NCBI RefSeq assembly: GCF_039534915.1
Contig: NZ_BAAAWE010000001.1
Span: forward strand, 3,968,001 to 4,032,000
Source: Streptomyces roseofulvus
GTDB lineage: Bacteria > Actinomycetota > Actinomycetes > Streptomycetales > Streptomycetaceae
Length of the DNA: 64,000 nucleotides
Direction: 5' to 3'
Shown here: positions 7,901-15,391 of the stretch, piece by piece
Layout of the letters: each line of letters opens with the position of its first letter
How positions within the stretch are numbered: position 1 is the first letter of the stretch
Translations under genes and position numbers: made by a program
Notes under the pieces: generated by a model
What the model was told of the DNA's origin: nothing
The model's input: only the letters and a program-made list of their open reading frames with translations
Database searches by the model: none

Positions 7901-8137
7901 ATGGACAACGAGCAGATCCTCGACGACATCGGAGCGCTCGTGGAGGAGGAACGCGCCCTCCGCCGGCGCACCGGCGGCCTCCTCCCCGAGGAACGCACGC
8001 GCCTCGCCGAGCTGGAGGTCCGCCTCGACCAGTGCTGGGACCTGCTGCGGCAGCGGCGCGCGAAAGCGGAGTTCGGCGAGGACCCCGATACGGCGGTCCT
8101 CCGCCCCGCCGCGGAAGTGGAGTCCTACCGCAACTGA
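7901..8137 (+). CDS. DUF2630 family small protein
   Basis: A 78-residue acidic helical protein beginning MDNEQILDDIGALVEEE and containing LPEERTRLAELEVRLDQCWDLLRQRRA. This is the characteristic DUF2630 pattern: a short coiled-coil protein found widely in actinobacteria, function unknown. The ATG is preceded by GGAGG at 7894-7898 but with very short spacing (GGAGGCATG). The gene lies 17 bases after the EEP gene on the same strand. Confidence 0.85.
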   Translation: MDNEQILDDIGALVEEERALRRRTGGLLPEERTRLAELEVRLDQCWDLLRQRRAKAEFGEDPDTAVLRPAAEVESYRN

Positions 8138-8151
8138 CCCCCGCCCCCGTT

Positions 8152-8208
8152 GCGGGGCGCGCCCCGCCCCCCCGTTGCGGGCAGTCGTTCCGCAGGGCGC
8201 CTGCCCAC
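8152..8208. repeat. Palindrome plus copy of the dispersed inverted repeat
   Basis: GCGGGGCGCGCCCCGC (8152-8167) is a perfect 16-bp palindrome just downstream of the DUF2630 stop. It is followed at 8179-8208 by an element with GGGCAGTCGTTCCGC and CTGCCC, related to the inverted repeat at 2228-2266. The pair may terminate the upstream operon. Confidence 0.5.
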
Positions 8209-8251
8209 GCGGTCCGGTGCGGGACCGGCGGGGCCGCGTAAGTTAAGGGGC

Positions 8252-10213
8252 ATGGGTCCTGGACGGCGTCGGAACGGTCGGCTGGTTCCTCCCGCGTGGC
8301 TGACCGCAGGTCTCCGCCCCGCGCCCGCCCCCATCCCCTGGGCCGCCGTCGTCCGCGCCTCGCTCGCGCTGTCGCTGCCGCTCGCGGTGGGGCTGGCCGT
8401 GGACCGACCCGCGTACGGCGCGCTCGTCTCGATGGGCGCGCTCTCCGGCGTCATCGGCGACACCGCCGACGCCTACCGGATGCGGATCTTCAACATCGCC
8501 GTCCCGCAGCTGTTCGGCGCCCTCGGCGTCACCCTCGGGACGCTCGTCTTCGGGCAGGGCTGGCTCGCGGTCGCCACGCTGACCCTCGTCGCGCTCGTCT
8601 CGGGGATGATCTCCTCGATCGGCGCGGTCGCCTCCGCCTCCGGCCTGCTGCTGCTCCTGAACGCCGTCGTCGGCGCCGGTCTCCCCATGCCGGAGCCCTG
8701 GTGGAAGGCGCCGCTGCTGCTGACGGCCGGCGGACTGGTCGTCCTGGCGCTGACCCTCCTCGGCTGGCCGCTGCGTCGCGCCGCGCCCGAGCGGGCCGCG
8801 GTGGCGGCCACCTACCGGACGCTGGCCGACCTGTACGAGGCCGCGGGCTCGGAGTCGTACCAGGAAAAACGGCAGGCGGTCACCGCCTCCCTCAACCAGT
8901 CGTACGACCTGATCCTGGCCCGCCGCACCCGCCAGCACGGCCGCACCTCCTCGCTGGCCCGGCTGCTCGCCCAGCTCAACGTCCTCGTCCCGCTCCTGGA
9001 AGCCGCCCCCGCCGCCGACCTGCGGGCCCGGCTGTACGGCCCGCTGCCGCCGGCCGTCGCCGCGACCGTCCGCGACCTCGCCGACGCCGTGGAGAGCGGC
9101 CGCACCGAACACCCGGTTCGGCCCGAGCCGGTCTTCGGCCCCTCCGCCCGCCCCGCCGAGAAGGCCGTCGAGCACGCGCTGCGGCACGCCGCCACCGTCG
9201 TCCACGAGGCCGAACCCGACCCCTACAACGTCGACGACCGGCTCGGCCGCCCCGCCTCGCTCACCGTCCGCGCCCGCCGCGCCGCCCGCACCATGCTGCT
9301 CTCCGCGCCGTCCTGGCGGTACGGGCTCCGCCTGGCGCTCTGCATCGGCCTCGCCCAGGCGCTCGTCTCGCTGATCGCCGTGCCCCGCTCGTACTGGGTC
9401 GCGCTCACCGTCACCTTCGTGATGAAGCCGGACTTCGGCTCGGTGTTCTCGCGCGCGGTGCTGCGCGCGGTCGGCACCTGCCTGGGGCTCGTCGCCGCCG
9501 CGCTGGTCCTCGCCGAGGTGCCCCGCGGCTGGTGGGACGTGCCGGTGATGGCGGTGCTGGCCGCGCTGATCCCGGCGTTCTCGGCGAAGGGGTACGCCTT
9601 CCAGACGGCGGCCATCACCCCCGTCATCCTGCTGCTGTCCGACGCCCTCAACCAGGAGGGCTTCGACCTCGTCCTGCCCCGCCTGTACGACTCCCTCATC
9701 GGCTGCGCCATCGCACTCGTCGCCGGCTATCTGCTGTGGCCGGAGTCCTGGCACAGCCGGATCGGCGACCGGCTCGCCGACGCCGTCGCCGACGCGGCCG
9801 CCTATGTGGAACGCGCCTTCGGCGCCGACGCCGACGCCGGCCGGCTGCGGGCCCGCCGCGCGCTGTACCGGGACCTGTCGGCGGTCCGCTCCGAGTTCCA
9901 GCGCGCCCTCACCGAACCGCCGCCGACCGGCACCCGCGCCGCCGCCTGGTGGCCGCTGGCGATCGCCGTCGAACGGATCGTGGACGCCACCACCGCCGCC
10001 CGCATCCGGGTCGCGCACGGCGCCCCACCACCGGACGCGGCGGAGGTGACGGCCGTCGCGCGCGAACTGCGGGAGCTCGCCGAGGGCCTGCGCGCCACCG
10101 AGACCCTCTTCGCGGTCCGCGCCGAACTGCCCGGCGACGACGAGGGCGTCCTCGCACCGCTCCGCCAGGAGGTCCGCGCGGCCCGCGCCATCGCCGGTCC
10201 CGAGCTGCGCTGA
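8252..10213 (+). CDS. FUSC family membrane protein (aromatic acid exporter type)
   Basis: A 653-residue protein with two similar halves. Each half has a cluster of about five to six membrane segments (about residues 35-175 and 365-495) followed by a cytoplasmic helical region. LVSMGALSGVIGDTADAYRMR and VALTVTFVMKPDFGSVFSRA are typical of FUSC/YccS/AaeB-like exporters, which pump aromatic acids or other toxic anions. The ATG at 8252 has AAGGGG four bases upstream (8245-8250) and gives the sensible N-terminus MGPGRRRNG; the longer frame from 8150 runs through repeat DNA. It stands alone and no regulator is adjacent. Confidence 0.88.
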   Translation: MGPGRRRNGRLVPPAWLTAGLRPAPAPIPWAAVVRASLALSLPLAVGLAVDRPAYGALVSMGALSGVIGDTADAYRMRIFNIAVPQLFGALGVTLGTLVFGQGWLAVATLTLVALVSGMISSIGAVASASGLLLLLNAVVGAGLPMPEPWWKAPLLLTAGGLVVLALTLLGWPLRRAAPERAAVAATYRTLADLYEAAGSESYQEKRQAVTASLNQSYDLILARRTRQHGRTSSLARLLAQLNVLVPLLEAAPAADLRARLYGPLPPAVAATVRDLADAVESGRTEHPVRPEPVFGPSARPAEKAVEHALRHAATVVHEAEPDPYNVDDRLGRPASLTVRARRAARTMLLSAPSWRYGLRLALCIGLAQALVSLIAVPRSYWVALTVTFVMKPDFGSVFSRAVLRAVGTCLGLVAAALVLAEVPRGWWDVPVMAVLAALIPAFSAKGYAFQTAAITPVILLLSDALNQEGFDLVLPRLYDSLIGCAIALVAGYLLWPESWHSRIGDRLADAVADAAAYVERAFGADADAGRLRARRALYRDLSAVRSEFQRALTEPPPTGTRAAAWWPLAIAVERIVDATTAARIRVAHGAPPPDAAEVTAVARELRELAEGLRATETLFAVRAELPGDDEGVLAPLRQEVRAARAIAGPELR

Positions 10214-10534
10214 CCGCCCCGTAAACCCCTTTGGGACGGTACGTGGGGGCGTATCGGCGGACTTACCGGCGGTCACGGAACGGAACCCTCCTGCCACCGT
10301 TACCGGAATCCACCGGGCCGACTACGATGCGCTCGACCGCTCCGAGGTGATCAGCGCCCGCACCCCTGCCCGCGCCCGCTCCCGGACGGCCAACCGGCTC
10401 GCCCACCGGGCCACTTCACCTGCCCACCACCTCCCCCTCCGTTTCCACCTCCCCCTCGCCCTCCCCCCCTTCCCTCCATCCCTCCGTCGTCCGGAACCCC
10501 CCACACCCGATCCCAGGACTCCGAGGACACCGTC
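10214..10534. other. 321-bp intergenic region with a pyrimidine-rich leader
   Basis: No gene is seen. The right half (about 10428-10492) is an almost pure C/T tract on the plus strand, interrupted by few purines, and lies 40-105 bases before the APC permease start. The left part is ordinary GC-rich sequence and may hold the promoter. An unstructured C-rich leader, or a regulatory purine/pyrimidine tract, is possible. Confidence 0.5.
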
Positions 10535-12007
10535 ATGCGCACGACCACCAGCAGAGGGCTCCAGCCCAATGTCCTCGGCACCTTCGACACGATCGTGATG
10601 GCCGTCGCGGGCAGCGCCCCCGCCTACTCGCTCGCCGCCACGACCGCCGTGCTCTTCGGGGCGGTCGGATACGCCGGGCCCGCCGCGCTCCTCTACTGCG
10701 CGATACCGATGTTCGGCATCGTCCTCGCCTACGCGCGGCTCGGCCGGATCGACGTCAACGCGGGCGCCGGCTACTCGTGGGTGGGCCGCACCCTCCACCC
10801 CTTCCTCGGCTTCCTCTCCGGCTGGGCGCTGGTCTTCGCCGCGACCGTGTTCATGGTGGCCGGCTCGGTGCCCGCCGGGACGCTCACCCTCGCCCTCTTC
10901 GACGCGGACCTCGCCGCCTCGACCCCGCTGGCGACCGGCGTCGGCGCCTGCTGGTTCCTGCTGATGCTCGGCGTCGTGCTGGGCGGCGCCCGGCTCACCG
11001 TGCGGGCCCAACTCCTCATGTCCGGGATCGAGATGGCGATCCTGCTCGTCTTCGTCCTCGCGGCGGTCGCGCACCGCGGCCGGGCCGTCGCCTTCGACTG
11101 GTCCTGGTTCGGCCTCGGGCACTTCCACGGCCCCGAGGGCTTCGCGGCGGGTGCGCTGATCGCCGCGTTCTACTACTGGGGCTGGGACGTCACCAGCAAC
11201 CTCAGCGAGGAGACCCGGAACAGCCGGCGCACGGCCGGCCTCGCCGCCCTGGTCGGCGTCGGCTTCGTCTTCCTCCTCTTCGTCGCCTTCACGGTCGCGG
11301 TGAACGTGCTGCTGCCGGCCGACGGGATCGCGTCCGCGGGACCGAACGTGCTCGCCGTCCTCGGCGAGGAGATCTGGCCGGGCGTCGGCGGGAAACTGCT
11401 GGTCGTCGCCGTGATCCTGTCCACGGTCGCGACCCTGGAGACCACCCTCCTCCAGGTGACCCGCTCGCTCTTCGCGATGGGCCGCGACCGGACCCTGCCG
11501 GCCGCCCTCGGCCTGGTCCACCGCCGCTGGAACACCCCGTGGGTGGCCGTCGCCGCCGTCGGCGCCGCCGCGCTGGTCCTCTTCGCCGCCGCGGCCGCCG
11601 CCGGCTCCGTCCAGCGGATCCTGCGCGACGCGGTCTCCGCGATCGGCCTCCAGATCGCCTTCTACTACAGCCTGGCGGGCATCGCGGCCGTCGTCGCGTA
11701 CAAGTCCCTGCTGCTGCGCTCGGTCAGGAACTTCCTGCTCGGCGGGGTGTGGCCGCTGCTCGGCGCCGCGTTCATGCTGTGGGCGTTCGTCGAGTCGCTG
11801 GGCGAGCTGTCCACCACCGCCCTCGCCATCGGCCTCGGCGGGCTCGCCGCCGGGCTCGTCCCGATGGCGGTGTACTGGCGCAAGGGCAGCGACTACTACC
11901 GGCCCGCCCGCCTGGACGCCACCCGGGCCCTCGCCGCCGCCGACGAGTCGGCCCCGGTCTCCCCCGGCACCCGCCTGCGGGACAAGAGCTACGCCACCGA
12001 CTTCTGA
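10535..12007 (+). CDS. APC family amino acid permease
   Basis: A 490-residue protein with about 12 membrane segments and no signal peptide. The opening after a short polar tail, LGTFDTIVMAVAGSAPAYSLAATT, matches the TM1 GxAPA-type region of the amino acid-polyamine-organocation superfamily, and YYWGWDVTSNLSEETRNSRR matches the TM6-loop region of actinobacterial APC permeases. It probably imports an amino acid or amine. The start ATG has GAGGACAC upstream. It is followed 49 bases later by a soluble protein gene on the same strand. Confidence 0.92.
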   Translation: MRTTTSRGLQPNVLGTFDTIVMAVAGSAPAYSLAATTAVLFGAVGYAGPAALLYCAIPMFGIVLAYARLGRIDVNAGAGYSWVGRTLHPFLGFLSGWALVFAATVFMVAGSVPAGTLTLALFDADLAASTPLATGVGACWFLLMLGVVLGGARLTVRAQLLMSGIEMAILLVFVLAAVAHRGRAVAFDWSWFGLGHFHGPEGFAAGALIAAFYYWGWDVTSNLSEETRNSRRTAGLAALVGVGFVFLLFVAFTVAVNVLLPADGIASAGPNVLAVLGEEIWPGVGGKLLVVAVILSTVATLETTLLQVTRSLFAMGRDRTLPAALGLVHRRWNTPWVAVAAVGAAALVLFAAAAAAGSVQRILRDAVSAIGLQIAFYYSLAGIAAVVAYKSLLLRSVRNFLLGGVWPLLGAAFMLWAFVESLGELSTTALAIGLGGLAAGLVPMAVYWRKGSDYYRPARLDATRALAAADESAPVSPGTRLRDKSYATDF

Positions 12008-12056
12008 CGCCGACCCGCCCGTTGCTGTACCGACGCACCGATCGAAGGAGGCCCCC

Positions 12057-13046
12057 ATGGGCGTACGCCGACGCGCCCTCAGACGGTCCCGCGCGGACCG
12101 GTTCACCCCCGACTTCGACCCGGACTTCGGTGACCGCGCGCTGACCGAGGCGCGCCACGACATCGTGATCGGCCGCTGGCAGGGCGTACGGGACCTGCTC
12201 GCCGCCACCGGCGACGACTGGGCCCGCCGCACCCACCGGATCCGGCTCCTCTCGCACGCCGCCGCAGGCAGCTCCACCGTCGAGACCTGGCGGGCCGCCG
12301 AACCGCGCAGCGCCGACGCGGCGGTGCTCCGGGCGGCGACCGAGGTGGTACGGGTCTTCGACGCGGCGATCGCGGCCGGCCGGGGCGCCGCCGTGGACCG
12401 GGCCCGGATCGACGCGGCCGTCGACGCCTGCCGGGGCGCGGCGGACGCGGCACCCGCCGACCCGATGCCGTGGGTGTCGCTGCTCTCCGTGGCGCGGCTG
12501 TACGAGGGCGGCGTGCCGCGCCGTGAACTGCGTTACTGGTTCGACGAGTTGCGGCGTCGCGACCCGTACAACACGGAGGGCCACGTGCAGGTGCTGCGCT
12601 ACCTGTCGGCGCGCTGGCACGGCACCCACGGGTCGATGTACGACTTCGCGCGGGACGCGGCGGGGGTGGCGCCGCCCGGTTCGGCGCTGCCGGTCCTGGT
12701 GCAGGTGGCGCGGGTGGAGGAGTACCGCTACATCGCCGACGGGGCGCTGGGCCGCGGCCCGGTGCGCGGCTTCGACCAGCACTGGAAGCACGAGCTGGCG
12801 GTGACCGAGCTGCGGCGCACCTACGAGCGCTGGATCGGCGGCCGGGACGCCTCGCGCCCGGTCGCCCCCGAGGAGGTCGGCGACCTCAACTTCCTGGCCC
12901 ACGCGGCCTGCTACGCGGGCCAGGTGGAGCAGGCGCGGGAGCTGCTCGGGCTGCTCGGGACGCGGGCGGCGTGGGTGCCGTGGGCGTACACGGGCGACCC
13001 GGAGGAGCAGTTCGTCCGCTTCCGGGAGGGCCTGGGGGTCGGCTGA
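12057..13046 (+). CDS. Conserved cytoplasmic protein of unknown function, TPR-like helical
   Basis: A 329-residue soluble protein with no signal or membrane segments. It is predominantly helical, with short repeated pair-helix patterns such as VSLLSVARLYEGGVPRRE, LRYWFDELRRRDPYNTEGH and LNFLAHAACYAGQVEQARE, suggesting a tetratricopeptide-like superhelix. I do not recognise a named family; similar proteins occur in many streptomycetes. The ATG is preceded by AAGGAGG. It follows the APC permease by 49 bases, so it may be cotranscribed. A hairpin overlapping its stop codon (13028-13057) ends the unit and separates it from convergent phoX. Confidence 0.78.
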   Translation: MGVRRRALRRSRADRFTPDFDPDFGDRALTEARHDIVIGRWQGVRDLLAATGDDWARRTHRIRLLSHAAAGSSTVETWRAAEPRSADAAVLRAATEVVRVFDAAIAAGRGAAVDRARIDAAVDACRGAADAAPADPMPWVSLLSVARLYEGGVPRRELRYWFDELRRRDPYNTEGHVQVLRYLSARWHGTHGSMYDFARDAAGVAPPGSALPVLVQVARVEEYRYIADGALGRGPVRGFDQHWKHELAVTELRRTYERWIGGRDASRPVAPEEVGDLNFLAHAACYAGQVEQARELLGLLGTRAAWVPWAYTGDPEEQFVRFREGLGVG

Positions 13047-13057
13047 CCCCCAGGCCC
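13028..13057. terminator. Hairpin spanning the stop codon, between convergent genes
   Basis: GGGCCTGGGGGTC (13028-13040), loop GGCT, and GACCCCCAGGCCC (13045-13057) form a perfect 13-bp stem. The stop codon TGA of the plus-strand gene is at 13044-13046, inside the hairpin. It may terminate transcription from both sides. A second weaker stem (CCGGAGC...GCTCCGG, 13071-13086) lies nearer phoX. Confidence 0.65.
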
Positions 13058-13099
13058 ACACGTACCGCTGCCGGAGCGGGCTCCGGATCCGGCTCCGGA

Positions 13100-15154
13100 T
13101 CAGACGCCGATGTCGCGGCCGTCGGTGCGCCAGACGGCGACGACGGACGGGCGGACGATCTTGCCGGGGCCGTCGGGCCAGGTGGAGGCCGGGTTCTCGA
13201 CGGAGGCGCCGTCGATCTCGCCGGGGTGCTGCACGGCCACCAGGACGCGGCGGTCCTGGATGATCGGGCCGCAGGTCTCGGCGCCCTTCGGCACGGTGAG
13301 GAACTGCTTCAGCTCACCGCGGCGCTCGCCGTGGGTGGCGACGCCGAAGAGGCCGTCGTGCGAGCCGAGCTGGTTGCCGTCCGTGGAGATCCACAGGTTG
13401 CCGTGCGGGTCGAAGGCCACGTTGTCCGGGCAGGAGATCGGGGAGACCTTCTCCTTCGGGTAGCCGGCGAAGTAGGTGGCCGGGTCGTTCGGGTCGCCGG
13501 CGACGAGGAAGAGGCGCCAGGCGAAGCCGTCCGAGGACGGGTCGTCCCAGTGCTCGGCCAGCTCCAGGACCTGCCCGTGCTTGTTGGCGTTGCGCGGGTT
13601 GGCCTCGTCGGCGGGCGCCTTGCCGGCCTTGCCGCGGTCCTTGTTGTTGGTGAGGGCGACGTAGACCCGGCCGCTGCGGGGCGAGGGCTCGACGTCCTCG
13701 GGGCGGTCCATCTTCGTCGCGCCCGCCTTGTCGCCGGCGACGCGCGTGAAGACGAAGACCTCCTCGGCGGTCATGCCCGGGACGTGCGAGACGGCGCCGT
13801 CGGGGCCGGCCGTGGCGAGCGGGATCCAGGTGCCGGAGCCGTCGAACTCGCCGTCGTTCGGGAGCTTGCCGGTGCCGTCGATCTCGGCCGCCGGGGAGTC
13901 GCCGGTCAGCTTGGCGACGTACAGCGTGCCCTCGTCGAGCAGCGTGAGGTTGTGCTCGCGCGCACGCCGGGACGAGCCCTTCATCATCCGCTTCGACGAG
14001 ACGAACTTGTAGAAGTAGTCGAACCGCTCGTCGTCGCCCATGTAGACGACCGGGCGGCCGTCGGCGGTCAGGCGCGGCTGCGCGGCCTCGTGCTTGAAGC
14101 GGCCGAGGGCGGTGCGCTTGCGGGGCGTGGACCGCGGGTCGTACGGGTCGAGCTCGACGACCCAGCCGAAGCGGTGGGACTCGTTCGGCTCCTGCGCGAG
14201 GTCGAAGCGCTTGTCGAACCGCTCCCACTTGCGCTCGGAGGCGCCGGGGACCATGCCGTACCGCTTGTCCGTCTCGGACGAGCCGTTGGCGAAGTACTGG
14301 TTGAAGTTCTCCTCGCCGTGAAGCGTGGTGCCCCACGGGGTGGTGCCGCCCGCGCAGTTGTTGAGCGTGCCGAGGACGGTACGTCCCTCCGGGTCGGCGG
14401 AGGTCCTCACGAGCGCGGAGCCGGCGGCGGGGCCGGTCAGCTCGAACTCGCTGGTGGTGTGGAGGCGGCGGTTCAGGTAGTGCCGGGTGACCGGGGTGAG
14501 CTTGCCGGTGCGGCGCTCCTCCTGCACGACGACGACGGAGAGGCCGTGCGCGGCCCAGGCGATCTCGACCTGCTCGCGGGTCGGGTTCTCGGCGTCGTAG
14601 CCGCGGAACATGAGGATCTCGTCGGTGTACTCGTGGTTGGCGACGAGCACCTGCTTGCCGTACTCCCCGCGCAGCGGCAGCAGGGAGAGGAAGTCGTTGT
14701 TGTACCCGAACTGACCGGCCTGCGCCGCGGCGGTCTGGTTCTCGGAGTCGAAGGCGGGGGCGCCGCGGAGGATCGGCTCGCCCCACCGGATGACGACGTT
14801 CTGCCCGTAACCGGAGGGCACGGTGACCTGGTCGGCGGTGTTGGGCGCGACCGGCGCGAAGCGGAGGCCGCGGGCGCCGTCGGCGGCGGGCTTGTGCCCG
14901 GGGTGCGCCTGCGCCTCCGGGGCGCCGCCGAGGACGAGGGACCCGCCGGCGGCGGTGGCGACGGTCGCGACGGCGGCGGCACGGAGCGCGGAACGGCGGG
15001 ACAGCACACCGGCGATGACGTCGCCGACGTACTCGTTGTCGCTGGTGTTCGGCACCTCGTGGAAGCAGGCGTCGCCACAGCGGAACCGGCAGGTGAGAGC
15101 GGAACGACCGCCCCCGTGCGGGTTGGTGCCGATCAGCGGCAGCAGTTTGCGCAC
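13100..15154 (-). CDS. phoX: PhoX family alkaline phosphatase (DUF839), Tat-exported
   Basis: A 684-residue protein. It starts at GTG (15154) after GGAGGAC; longer versions of the frame run through the convergent promoter region. The N-terminus has the Cys-rich lead CRFRCGDACFHEVPN found in streptomycete PhoX proteins, then a twin-arginine signal (SRRSALRAAAVATVA, Arg53-Arg54) ending at AQAHPG. The mature part shows DUF839/PhoX motifs: LNNCAGGTTPWGT, YMGDDERFDYFYKFVS, RPEDVEPSP, CPDNVAFDPHGNLWISTDG. PhoX is a Ca/Fe-dependent phosphomonoesterase that releases phosphate outside the cell. Two 11-nt PHO-box-like repeats lie about 95-115 bases upstream, indicating PhoP control under phosphate limitation. 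Confidence 0.93.
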   Translation of the reverse strand: MRKLLPLIGTNPHGGGRSALTCRFRCGDACFHEVPNTSDNEYVGDVIAGVLSRRSALRAAAVATVATAAGGSLVLGGAPEAQAHPGHKPAADGARGLRFAPVAPNTADQVTVPSGYGQNVVIRWGEPILRGAPAFDSENQTAAAQAGQFGYNNDFLSLLPLRGEYGKQVLVANHEYTDEILMFRGYDAENPTREQVEIAWAAHGLSVVVVQEERRTGKLTPVTRHYLNRRLHTTSEFELTGPAAGSALVRTSADPEGRTVLGTLNNCAGGTTPWGTTLHGEENFNQYFANGSSETDKRYGMVPGASERKWERFDKRFDLAQEPNESHRFGWVVELDPYDPRSTPRKRTALGRFKHEAAQPRLTADGRPVVYMGDDERFDYFYKFVSSKRMMKGSSRRAREHNLTLLDEGTLYVAKLTGDSPAAEIDGTGKLPNDGEFDGSGTWIPLATAGPDGAVSHVPGMTAEEVFVFTRVAGDKAGATKMDRPEDVEPSPRSGRVYVALTNNKDRGKAGKAPADEANPRNANKHGQVLELAEHWDDPSSDGFAWRLFLVAGDPNDPATYFAGYPKEKVSPISCPDNVAFDPHGNLWISTDGNQLGSHDGLFGVATHGERRGELKQFLTVPKGAETCGPIIQDRRVLVAVQHPGEIDGASVENPASTWPDGPGKIVRPSVVAVWRTDGRDIGV

Positions 15155-15218
15155 TTCGTCCTCCTCCGGCGCAGCACTGCGCCGACATGGTGTCGGGAAT
15201 CCGTTCGACCGTGACGGT

Positions 15219-15230
15219 ATGTGCGCACAT
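15219..15230. promoter_or_regulatory. Perfect palindrome in the phoX upstream region
   Basis: ATGTGCGCACAT is a 12-bp perfect palindrome lying 65-76 bases before the phoX start. It could be an operator in the core promoter. No binding protein is assigned. Confidence 0.35.
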
Positions 15231-15246
15231 CTGCACGGGGACGGCG

Positions 15247-15268
15247 ACGGAATGAACGCCGGATGAAT
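15247..15268 (-). promoter_or_regulatory. Candidate PHO box (PhoP binding site)
   Basis: Read on the minus strand, ATTCATCCGGC (15268-15258) is followed directly by GTTCATTCCGT (15257-15247). These are two tandem 11-nt units sharing TTCAT, close to the streptomycete PhoP direct-repeat consensus G(G/T)TCAYYYR(G/C)G. They lie upstream of phoX, a classic Pho-regulon gene, in the right orientation. The match is by eye and no score was computed. Confidence 0.6.
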
Positions 15269-15391
15269 GCGAGGCAACCGTGACCGACGGGGTCCACGGA
15301 ACCGGAGGACGCGGCCGCTAACCTTACGTGTCCGCCCTGGCCAGGGATGAAGGACGCATACCGCATCCAACTCATGCGAAAGGGTTCGCCC

